64,000 nucleotides of DNA from Eutreptiella sp. 'Long Island Sound 2002' (taxonomy: Eukaryota; Euglenozoa; Euglenophyceae; Eutreptiales; Eutreptiaceae), in assembly GCA_964036045.1 (NCBI GenBank), contig OZ038388.1:7292390-7356389 (forward strand), read 5' to 3'. The position numbers and the translations under genes are program-made. Below the pieces are notes generated by a model. That model saw nothing but the letters and a program-made list of their open reading frames with translations. It was not told the DNA's origin and did no database searches. This document shows positions 45,301 to 57,300 of the stretch, in pieces. Numbering within the stretch: position 1 is the first letter of the stretch; each line of letters begins with the position of its first letter.

Positions 45301-48300
45301 TTCCCGGCTGCCTTTGTTGAGTTTCTGGCTTATACTTTGTGTGGTTGTCCCTCACACCCATAGGTAGCATCCACCAAAAATTTGGCCGAATCACAATCAC
45401 CACGACGGAGCTGTGATTTTCCCCCATCTTGCGCGTGCTTTCTTGCTGCTTGCTGCTTGCTTGCCAAACCTGTTAGGTCCACCCTAGACACTAAAGAGGG
45501 TTATAAAACCAAGACTGGTTCCACCAGCTCAGTGACCCTAGCCCTAACCCTAATCAAGACCGAATATTGGGACCGAGCTGGGTGGGGGAGGGAACATGAG
45601 CTATGACTGGTGAGGGACATCAAGAATGATTTACACATTGATGGCTCTTGACAAAGTGAAATCAGCCTGCAAGTGAACCCCATCACCACAAGGCCCACTT
45701 TGAAGGCTTTTTGGACTTCTAAGGGGCCAAAATGCCCCCAAATAGGCTCAAAATGGCTCATTTCACCCGTTTGTGCACCCCAAATGGTCTAGGATGAGGC
45801 TTGGAAAAATGCGTTTTTGAGCCATTTTTGACCCATTTTTGGTCACAACACAGCCCACCTTCAAGGCATTTTGGGATTTTCGGAGGACCAAACTGGGCCG
45901 CCACAAGCTCAAAACAGTCCAAAAACACTTGTTTTAGCGTTGCACATGGTCTAGGACCATTTTTTTAGAAAAGTCATCTTTTTGCCCCGACTGGACCCTG
46001 TTGACCCATTTGGGCACCCACCTGTTTGGGCTTGAGCTTGCAGCTTGCCGCAGCCTAGTGGGCCTAGGTATTGGGGTCTAGGCGTCCGTTTGGGCAATTC
46101 TGAGGGGTGGAAACCACAAAAAGTGGGGGGTTGTTGGTGGAGTAGGTGCCCTCGGAATCGCATTTTGAGCCATGTAGCCAAAGATATGGCCTGTTCTTGG
46201 TTTGTGGCTGTCGGCATTTGGAGCTTCTGGGGCCTTTTTGGGCCGTTTCGGGGACATATCATGGAGTTAGAGGGCCGCAAAGAGCTCGTTGACACGGGGA
46301 AGTCAAGCCGCACATGGAATGTACCCGCCGTTTCCCTTCGTTTGGCCGTTTTGAATGTGTTCCAGGGCTTTTTTAGTCCAAAATTGGCTGTTTTTGGCCC
46401 TAAACTGCAGTTTTTGAAATTGAGGTCCGTGACTTGGGAATCCCGTTCCTGGCCGCCACCGTTGAGTTTCTTGCTCAAACTTCGTGTGATTGTACTTCAC
46501 ACACATAGGTATCATCCACCGAAATTTCAGCCAAATTTGAAGCACCACGACGGAGTTCTGATTTTTACCCATTTCGCGCGTGCTGCTTGCTTGCTTGCTG
46601 CTGCTGCCTGCTTGCTTGCTGCTGCTGCTGCTGCTGCTAAACCTAGTAGGTCCACCCTAGACACTAAAAAGGGTTATAAAACCAAGACTGGTTCCACCAG
46701 CTCGGTGACCCAAACCCTAACCCTACCCCTGCCCCTAGCCCTAGCTCTCACCCTAGGCTTGGGTTAGAGTGAGTGTTGGGGTCCAAAATGGAGAGCAATG
46801 ATGTGGCAAAAGCAGCCATGAACGAAATTTGGGGGATCTTGTTCAGCCCAATCAACATGGCTGGCATGGCCAAACCAACTGGCTGCAAAGGTTAGGGTAA
46901 GGTTTATGGTGATGGTATGGTTCGGTGGAGGGCAAGGGGAGGTAAGGGGAGCCTGCCCCCCCCCCCCCCCCGCACTTTCTGAGTGTCTATTTTTTTCGGT
47001 GTCTTTTTGTCCATGCTTGCCCGGGCCGCTGGGCCTTGACAAACTGCCGCCGACGTCACCTCCCTGTCCCCTGACCGCATGAGTGTCCGGGACACCCAGG
47101 CCCGTCTGGCCACGCCAGGCGAGGAGGTCATCGTTCCTGCCGACGCCGGTCAATTGGCGTGTCTGGCAGCCATCGATGACGCAGACTACATCATCCCTGA
47201 CGAAGTGGTGCTGGAGAGTGGAGTTCCAGAGGCTGCCTCCTTGTCGTACGACCTCTTCAAGGACTGCGATTCGTCCGAAAAACTAGCTGCCGTCCTTTAC
47301 GGCAGTCGCCCCAATGTAGTGCTCGTTGGGGAAATGACTGAATATGACAAAATCCAAAACGCAATTAAGAGACTGCTTGCTGATTTGCCCATGCTGGGCC
47401 GCTTTGTTGCTATCCTGCTTGAACCTGTCAGCGATGATGATGACAAGCCATCGTTTCTCAATCGGGCACTCGCTCTCAACTCCAATTTGCCTTTCGGTTG
47501 CGACAAGCTGCAAATGGCGGACAGGTCCCTCATGCACATACGCACACATGGTCGATTTGATGTCTGGATTGCAAGCAGCACAAGGGATTCCAGGAACCTA
47601 TCACCGCCCCCAACGTACAAACTCCTGCGGCTTATGACACCTGGGGCAGAGGTTGACAAGGTGGTGTTCCACGAGCCAGATGTGCGGGATAATCAGTACG
47701 CCATACAGGTCCACAATGACCTAATCAACGGGCTGCTGGGGTCTATTGGTTTGAACTCTGATGAAGTCCATCTCCTTCCGGGAACAGACCCACGGAACTC
47801 GAAGCTGTTCTTCACAGAACTAAATGAGGAACAAGTGCATACCATGGTGTCACAATTCGGATCCAAGCCAAGGTTCCAGATCCAGCCAGTGGAATGGTAT
47901 CGTGGGGCCAACCTGACCAACATGTCTGCTGTCTATGAGGTATGGATAAAGAAGACACACAAGGAAACATGGTCGCCCATGCTGTATGCCTCAGTTCTCG
48001 CAATGTTTTGGACAATCCCGGGCGTCTTGCAGGCGCAATCGCCAGTGAAAATCCACGTACTGGGTCCCAGTAAACTACTGCTGGGTCTCACAGAAACTGG
48101 GCACTCGCTGTTGAAGACAAGGTACCGTGAACTGGTGGCTGCCATCGGGGCTGTCTTCAAGGACGTGAAGACAGGACAGTTCCTCGACAGAGACATCATC
48201 TCCAAGCCCACGGTCCCCTCGACATGGAAGAAGGAACTGGTAGGCGCAGTGTACATCTTGGATGTGGCACCCTGGTGGTATCTCTCGGATCTTACTGAGG

Positions 48301-51300
48301 CTCTTGCTCCTTCGGTACCGTGCCGGTACATCGCAGACCGTGTTAGGTGGAGTGTTGGGGAGATGCGCACGGCCACATGGCGACTGACCGGGGAAAGTGT
48401 GACACAGCTGATTAGAAAAGTCTACTTGTCGGACTCTGGAATGCCTCCAATGTTTGTGATCTCCGAGGCGGATTATGAGGCGCGGAAAAGGCGCATCACG
48501 GACCGGCCCAGGAGCACAGATGACGCAAAGACACGCAGGCAAGGCCTAATCACGGCGGGTGAAATGGCCAAGGCCATGGAGTTGGATGACCAAGTCGACA
48601 AGGTCATCAGCTCCCTCAAACGCAAGCGGGACTTGAAGGAGGATGAGGCTTCGTCGTCCAATGGAGCAGCACGATGACGTCTGCATCAAGCATCCCTCTG
48701 AGCAGCACGCTCAGAGTACTGTCCCAAAATATCAATGGGTTTCAAACGAAAATAACCATGAGAAAGCGTAAGCAAAAGCGCATAGTGGCCCTAGGGTCAC
48801 TGCTGCGGTCCCTGGAGGTGGACTTCTTCGCCATCCAAGAGCCCCACTTTATCACGGTGGAGGATCGTCAAGCGGGCATGCAGTGCTTATCAAAGTACGG
48901 GTATGACCAGGACGGACCACTTCATGAAGAAGGACGGGGAGGAGTGGCACTGGCGTGGAAAACATCCAAGTGGACGTTACAGTCAATGAAGTTCCTGTCT
49001 CCCAGGGCGCCGAAAGCCTCACTGTCGAGTGGTCCACTGGAGATCACTTTAGTGGTGGCCCACCTCCATCACAAGCACACGCGACGACAGTCGCAATGGA
49101 AGGACATCGCCAAGGAGTTACATGGGCCGAACTTGATCTTATGTGCTGATCACAATAGTTTAGTGGTAAAACACAGGGACGCCTTTGGGCCCCCGGAGTT
49201 TGAGCATGACACGTCTTTACGTGCCAGAGAACAGGAGGTGACAACTTCAGCAAAAGCGGGTCTGCAGGATGTTTGGGTGGACATCCATTGTCCAACTCTG
49301 ACGGACATCAAGGACAAAGAATCATCGTGCCCGACGGGCTTCACATACGGCTATCCTCGAGAAGGAGAGCGGCTCGATCCGCAGAGATTACGCCGTATCG
49401 ACCGCATACATACGACGCCAGACTTGTTGAGCTTGGCGACCACCGTGTACCCCATGTTTGCTGCCAACTCGGACCACAAGGCAATCCTGGCTGAATTCAC
49501 ACCCCCATCCTTCGAAACAGAGGACACAGTTCCTAGATTCTACCGCCCAGAGGCCATCCTCCAAGACTCTGAGGCAATGGAAGATCTGGAGACTTCTCTC
49601 AAGTCTATCACCTCGACGGGAGATCAATGGTGGGAAGATGCACTGGGCTGCATCCAAAAGAAGGCGGTCCGCTACCAAAGGGAGCACAAAAACAAAAAGC
49701 AATCGGTTGAACTACAAGCCCTACGGCTCTTACGTGGCTCCACAAGGGACTCCGTCACACCAGCGGTCTATCAATTTCTTTCGTCACTGGGAATTGCAGC
49801 GACAGAAGCGGCAACCGCTTACACCCTCCTGGTTGGGGTATATGAAAAGGCACCGCGTGACAGAACGGGCATGGAAACACTCTCCAAGCTCAAGGGGGTG
49901 ATCGTGTCGGGGGAAACCTCAAGGGATCTGAGAACGCGAAGAAACGAGTTGTACCGGCTAATGCGGGAGCTGCAGGAACGAAAGAAACTTCAGCAGCTGG
50001 TGTCCCGGGCAGGCACGGCAGTACGCGGAGCAAAGGCGGTGGCAAACGAGCTGGTGGAACGTTGGGATCAAGTGTCCACCCCAACGGGAACCACGGAGGA
50101 AGAATGTGTGGCCTATCTGAAAGCGTTAGGAGTGGAGCAGCGGCTGCGCAAGGCAGGTGGACTCCTGTTCAAGCAACTTTCCCCGGACATAGTACACGAA
50201 GGTCTTAAGAGGCTGAACAGCAACAGCTCCCCTGGATTGGATGGTTTCTCTGCAAAATTCTTCAAGAGGTTCTCGGAAATTTTCGAACCGCAAATGTATG
50301 AGTCACTGAAACGCTTCCTCGACGTGGGCACGATGCCGGAGACATGGACCTCGGGAGTGGTGACAATGATCCCCAAGACAAAGGCAATGCAAACGCCAGA
50401 TTCTCTCCGACCAATTGCACTGCAAACGACAAGGCAGAAGTGGCTCACCAATATTCTCCTGATCCAGTTAGAGGATGTACTTCTCCATTGCATCCCGTCA
50501 CAGCAAACGGGTTTTCTTCGCCACAGAAGTATCCTCCAGCATGTCTATGGGTCACGAGCACTCTGGGATGGCTTACGTGAAGGAGCGGCGTTGTCAGTGG
50601 ACTTCAGAAATGCGTTCCCCACGATGTCTCACGAGATGGTGTCGGCGGCACTGGGCCTAATGTGCATACCGTTCCTGTACATCCGGCTGATACTGCACCT
50701 TTTACGTGCACCGTATCTGTACTCGGTTGGTAAGGGATACGTTCCAGGTGTCTATCACCACCCGCGTGCAGGCACGCGCCAGGGAGACCCACTCTCCCTG
50801 GCACTGTTCTCCCTGGTGGCATCCTTTGTGATTTTCCCACTACAAGATCTGGGTCCAGGGCTGACAATCATGATGTATGCGGACGACCTCATCATCTTCT
50901 TGGATGGACGTGCCAACCCACAGCTGCTGAGGAGGGTATGGGAAGTGGTGTCTTGTTTTGGACAATTTTCTGGGCTGAAGGTCAACCTGAGCAAAACGGC
51001 AGCGATAGTTCGCAACTGTGGGGGAATGGAGTGGGCGAGGTGCTTTCGGGACATTGGGGTGGACGTCAAAAACTTCGTCAAGTACATGGGTGTACGCTTG
51101 GGGAATATACGGCACCAACAGGATGACCAAGGATGGGGGCTGACAATAGAGCAGGCTTTTGCACCAGCGCTGCAAGAGGCCTTTCGTCGCGCACGGGTGG
51201 TATCCACGCTGCAGTTGTCGATGGACGAACGTGCATTCATGCTGACATCATGGATCCTGCCGGTTGTGGCCTGGGTATCCAAGGCATACTATGCCCCAAT

Positions 51301-54300
51301 CTCAGTGGTCAGACAGCTGAAGTTGGTGTACCACGTGACCATGGGTACCAACAGCTGGGGAATCACTCTGCCAATCCTCTCACGGCCAAGAACGCAAGGG
51401 GGACTGGCACTGCCGGAGCCGGAGCTGTTTCTCATGCACCAGGCAGCGGCTCCGTTCGTTAGCCTTTTGGGGGAGCCTCACAAGTATCCTGACAAGGCAG
51501 TGGAGACCTTCTATGCATGGGCGACAACCATCGGGTTCATTCCATCCAAAGACAACCTCCCATGTATCCAGCTGGGCATGGTCCGGACGGCGGAGCTGAC
51601 GTTCTTGGGATGGTCGGCAAAGGCACACTCACAAATCCAACGGGTGGCCCCACAGGTGGCCCCCCCGGCAAACCGGGACCAACTGCCATTGTGGCACTCT
51701 GTGTACTTCCGGAATGAGTTCAACTGCTCCTACTACAACACGAAAATGATCCGGCAGGGGGTGCTGACATGGGGTCAATTGCAATCCTTGGAGGACGTAA
51801 GGCTGTTGAATGCACTGCCTCGAACATGGAAAGGGGTGTACAATCATGGCGGACGACTCCTCAATAAAGTCCCGTCACAAGGGGGGTTTGATACCCCCGC
51901 AGTCCACGCCCAAAACTGGACCAGGGCATGGCTGCTTCAATTTTACGCCTCACAGCCAGGGGTCCGCGACCCACAAACACCGGAGGTATGGGAACAATGG
52001 GCTCAAGCACAACTACCGCCGAGGGTTCGGGACTTTGCGCAAAAAGTGCTGTGGCACAAACTGACTGTGCATGCAAGAGTCTACAAGAGGTCGGGCACGG
52101 ACAAGTGCCCGGTGTGCTCTCAAAAGGAGACGGTCAAGCACGCGATGGTCGAATGCCCCATGTTTAAAGCGGCGGCGGCGGTTATACAGCACTATTATGG
52201 CCCGGTGGACACTGGTAACGGGAAGTCTGCGGTCCGAGACATGATGGAGTCTGACCAACAGGAGTGATTGCTGAACACGGATCAAGGCTGGGCAATGTGG
52301 TCGACAAGAAGTGCCCACTGGCGATACCGATGCGAAGTCAAAGCAGGAGCATCACCGGTGTTCACATCATACCTGACAACCTGGCTAAGGGAGCTGTGTG
52401 AATGGGTGGGGTTTTACTCGGGAGAGCGCAGGGAACAGTGGAAAGGCTTCCAGCAGTCACTGGAGCAGCTTCGAGATACCGGAGTGCAGCCACGACAAGG
52501 GGAAGTACGAGTCCATGGGGGATTGAATGCATGGTGGCAAACACACACAGAGTGCTTCACGCAAGAGCGATCAGCTGACAAGCACAGTTGGCATAGGGAA
52601 ACGGAATCACGCCCGAAGCGCCCGAGGCAGGCAGGCCCGGGAGTGCTACAAGGAGTGCAAGATCTGATTGCAGAATTGGTAGCAAAGGGTTACAGGATTG
52701 TGTACACGGACGGGTCGTCAAAACGACTGAGCCACAAGGACATGCGCAGGGCCGGGGGCTTTGGCGTATTCGCAGCGGAAGATGAGCAAGGACCGGAGGT
52801 GCGCTTCTGCGGCTACGTACCAACACGCCACAGGCAAACAAATAACGGAGCGGAGCTTTGGGCAGCCTTGGAAGCCCTACAGGGGTTCTAGGTGCCGAAA
52901 CTGGCAATCCTCACCAACTCACAGTACCTGCAGCTGGGAGCGAATGGCAGGGCTCAGCACTGGAAGTCAAAGGGATGGACAACCACGTCTGGTAAGCTGC
53001 AGGTCCACGTCCCCGTCTGGGAAATGCTGCTCCAGGAAATGGCGACGCCAAGAAGAGAAGTCAGGTGGGAGCATGTCCCAGCCCATGTCAACGTACAGGG
53101 GAATGAGGTGGCGAATGGACTGGCGATGGAAGGCATGTTTTCGAGCCCGCTGTGGTCTCAGCATGTTGCACCACAATCATCATCAGGGTCGGAATCTACG
53201 GTAGGCTTGAGGGGAGGGTCTGGATCAGATTCAGAGGACACCAAGGCACTCTGGTCATCCTTGGGTATGGTACCCATGGATAGTGATGAGCTGACAGGGG
53301 AAGCATCCGGGGAACCGGCGCCACGTGGAATGGGACCATACACCTCAAGCAGTTCAGAAAGCGAGGACATAAGGACAGGACGCACACACCAGGGTGAGTT
53401 GTCGAATGAACTATCCGCAGCGGACACACTGTCTGCAGCGGACACACTGTCCTTCAGCACAGAAGTGAGCGATACCAGGCGGCAGCGCAAAAAGCGAAAG
53501 CTCAGGAAAAACAAGAACCCGGGACAGGGTCGGTAATGACAAACTCTGTAGCCCCTGCATTCTGGTGCGGATATCTCACAGGTTTCAAGCTCAACAATGC
53601 ATGCAGTTCTGAAATCTACGTTTTGACGCAGAGTTTTTCGTCACAAGAGCCGCGTCTTGTCGCGGCGAGCAGCAGCACACAGAAGCGACCACAAAGCGGC
53701 TGAACCCTGCGTCCTGTCGCGGGAGAGCATCCGGGCGTAATGCCGCCGGGAAGGACATGGCAGGAGAAAGGACCACGTCAGCAACGGCATGGCCCTTACA
53801 CACACATCCAGCCAGCCCCAAAGAAGGTCAAGCCTCAGCAAGAACGCCAGCGTTTCAAGGTGCAAGCACTGAGCCAGCTAGACGCCGTTGCGAATGAAGG
53901 ACTGCGAGCAGTCGAGGCAGAGCTGACCACAATGGCCTGGGCCCGCAATCAGCAGATCTGGCTCCGACTGGACCAACCACACAGCACCAGGATGCACTGT
54001 GAGATTGTGGACAATCATGGGGAACCATGGCTGATGAGCAATCAGGAGCTCTACTCGGTGATGGTCCAGATCAACTGGACCCTGAAGACTCAGGCTCTGG
54101 CGAACATGCAGGTCCAGTGGCGACCCAAAAGTGCAGGCAAGTGGCACCCGTTCCAGTGGGAGGCGATCCTCCACTGTCCGACGGCAGAGGGACACAGAGC
54201 AGTGCCCTCCTCAGTGAGCAGAACTGGAGACTGCATGCATGTGTGGCTGGCGGGCCGAGCGGACCTCTTGAGGCTGTTCCAAAGAACGCTCTTCAGGCAG

Positions 54301-57300
54301 GCGGACCCGGTACCCGGGGACGCTGTCCGGTTCCTCTACACGCTGCTGAGCACACCCCCATGCGAAAGGAGATATGCATGACAGGGGGTGACACACAGGG
54401 GGACACATTGGAGCAAATGGTGCAGATACCCCATCGTCATAGCCCAGTGGATTAACCGCACCTCTTGTGTCCTGTAGAGGATGGTTCGAACCCCGGGGGG
54501 GATAGTGATACACCGAACGTCCCGAAAACCACTTTTATGCGAGAGGAAGAGAGAGAGAGAGAGAGTGGGACGCAGTGGGATAGGAACGGAGAGGAGAGAG
54601 AGAGAGGGTGGGGCGGAGGGGAGAGAGCAGGAGAGAAAGAGAGGGAGAGAGTGGGAGAGAAACCCACAGAGCAAGAGTCGGGGGCTAACCGGCGCAAAGG
54701 GAGGGTGGTGGGTTCGAGCTGACCAGGGTGTATGGGACGCCAAGGCAACACAGAGCAGTATAATGGTGAAATACCAGTGCGCCATTGCGCCCCTAGAGCA
54801 CAGGCGCGACACGTCGTTACGTGTTGGAAAGCCGAAGCATGGCAAGGGCCGCGAGAATGCGGCCCATGAGAGGGCGTTGGATGCGAGTGGGCATGTAAAT
54901 GTGGGCGGCTTGTGCACGCATGGTGTGGTGCTGAAAAGGCAAGCGCCACGCACAGTACAGCAATGATCTGTTGAGGTGTCCGGCAGCCGGAGCTTTTGTT
55001 GAAAAGTTGAGACGCCTTTGCGCCACCAAAGGCGCCATTGCGCCCCCGAGGTTCGGGTACGACACGTCCTCACGTGCCAGAGAGCAAGTGCTTGACAGGG
55101 GCACGACCTGTAGGGCAAGGGTTAGAGACTAACCGGCACTGTGGGAGGGTGGTGGGTGCGAGCTGACCTCAGTGTCCAGAGGACCAAAGCCAAAGAACAG
55201 TCAGCAACCACCTGGTGTGGTACAGAACTGGTGTGCGCTGCAGTGCAGCAAGAAACACACTGAACAATGTGGTTATGACTATGCGCCTGTGACACGGGGG
55301 CGTATGCGAGTCCAGTTTCCGTTGCCTCATGGCCGCACCCCAAATCGCCCCACCTGGACCCCCCCCCAACCTGGGACCCCCCCCCAACCAACCCTCCCAA
55401 CCCCCCCCCCCCCATCGCCCCTCCCTGAACCCCCCCTCCAATCCCCCCCCCCCCCTCTGGGGGCCTTTGGCCCACTTCTACTGGGGGGGGTCGCATACAA
55501 AAGCGAGGAGACGTCCTCCCTGTGGCGGAGGCAGGGAGCGAGGGACGGAGTGAGGCAGGCCGGCATGTGGGGAGCAGTCCAGGTGGCAGCCCCAGCTGCG
55601 CCACATGGGCCGGGAGCGGCAGTCAGGCGGTGCTGACTGTGGGCTCTCAAGCAGGTCCCCCCTAACACGCAAAGACCATGACCACGAATGTTGTGTTGCA
55701 CCACCCGTGCGTCTGTGGCAGTGGTACTGTTTGGGCTGAAGGTGGTGGGGGGCATGGGATGTGCCAGTGCCGAAATGGTAATCAGAAAGGGTGTACAGGC
55801 CCGACAATTCGTGGTTGGTGAGTTTTAGGTACTGGTACGTGTGTGTGGGGGGATGAAGTGAGGGAGGGGCAGGAGGGGTGGGATAGGGGGCCAATAAAGG
55901 GTGGCACAGCATGGAGTTGGTGGGGGAGGCGCTGAGCAGGAGTACTGGGAGGAGGGAGGACGGGAGGAAGCGAGGCAAACAAAGTGAGGGGCAAGCAATG
56001 GAGACGGAGCGACGCACGTTGTTCCGTGGGAGCGCCGCCGGCCGGGGGATCATTGGTGTTGGTGATGTGGCTGATCGATACCCTTCCCTTCCCTTGAGCT
56101 GTCCCTCTCCTGGGCCCCCCTCTTTCTCTTGCTCCCTGCATTCCTCCCTCATGCCCATGTCCACTCTCCCTGTCGGCCTACCGCTTTGCCCCAGGGGTAC
56201 TCCGAGAGCCTTGGCATTGACCTGGATGGCCCTGAAGCCGAACCAAGTCCTGCGACCCTCGCATACACCGATTTCCTGCTTGCCGCGGCCAATGACCCGA
56301 ATACCTCCCCTGCCCATGTGCTGGCTGCCATGGCCCCGTGCATGCGCTTGTATTCCTTCCTGGGCATGACCCTCGCCTGCGCATTCCCGGACTATCTCGA
56401 CATGTCACCGTACTCAAAGTGGGTCGCCGAGTACTCAGACCCCGAGTTCCAGCAGGTGTTGTGCACTGCCCGCACTGCGTGTGTGCGTGTGCGTGTGCGT
56501 GTGCGTGTGTGTGTGTGTGTGCGTGTGCGTGTGCGTGTGCGTGTGCGTGTGCGTGTGCGTGTGCGTGTGCGTGTGCGTGTGCGTGTGCGTGCGCGCGGGT
56601 GCGCGCGCGCGCGCGCGTCGTCTGCCTGGTGGGGCCTTCTGCCACGCTTCACATGTGTTGACGGATTTGAGCCGATGGACCAAAGCAGCTAACAGGCGTG
56701 AGTCAATGGCACAACGGGTTGGTGTTGCAGGCGACCGTGATGCCACGCTCCTGCTCAGCCTTCTGGTCGGCCATGCAGCACGCGAAAGCGAAGGAGGGCT
56801 TACCGTTCTCCTCGGCCTTGTTCATCAGCTTCACCGTCACACCCTCATCGGGACCGCCCATGAAGTACTGCAAGCGACCGGCGGGGGAGCTGCTGAAACC
56901 AAAGCAGCAACACAGCGCAACAAAAGCCCTCCTCAATCCCGTGAGCCCCTGGGGAGTGCAGCGGCGAAATCCCACTCTTTTGGGAGGTACAGGGTGGTGC
57001 ACCCTTGTAGGGGCTGGTTGTCAAGGGGGGCTCCATGTCCTGTTGTGGGATGCCATGCAGGACAGCCTTGACAACTGGACCGATGGTGGGGTCCAGTCGG
57101 CTAGGACTACGTCTTGTCCTCTGAGTGTCTTTACAAGGGTTACGGCATCCCACATGATGCATCAGGGAAATCGGGCTGGGTGGGGGCTTTTGGTGCATTG
57201 TTTGCCACGTGGGTGTGGGTGTAGGGCCAGGGCATGTCGGGCTTGCCAGTGAGGGCGGGGGGGGGGTCAATAGAGCCCCCAAAATCTGGGGCGGGGGGGT

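Larger units (their letters stand above)
44160..54400 (+). mobile_element. Long LINE-type (non-LTR) retrotransposon, ~10.2 kb
   Basis: It consists of 5' monomers, ORF1 (47079-48677), ORF2 (48674-53536 with two stops) and a possible ORF3 (53740-54381). No LTRs, integrase or aspartic protease are seen. ORF2 has an AP-type endonuclease and RNase H, the layout of I/R1/Tx1-like clades. The element lies in the sense orientation inside TENA intron 2. The 3' end is not defined: there is no poly(A); a tRNA-like sequence and a GA-rich tract follow. Target duplications could not be identified. Confidence 0.85.
42778..56194 (+). other. TENA-like intron 2 (13.4 kb, LINE-bearing)
   Basis: It runs from donor GTATGTGC to acceptor TTTGCCCCAG. 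It carries an inverted SINE-like copy (about 43230-43300), an unidentified 180-codon frame (43289-43831), the LINE with its 5' monomers (44160-54400), SINE-like and LINE-derived fragments (54430-55335) and C-rich low complexity. Confidence 0.8.

Noticed and set aside
56435-56746. Poly(Thr-His), poly(Val-Arg) and poly(Cys-Val) ORFs
   Set aside because: They are translations of the CGTGTG microsatellite in every frame.
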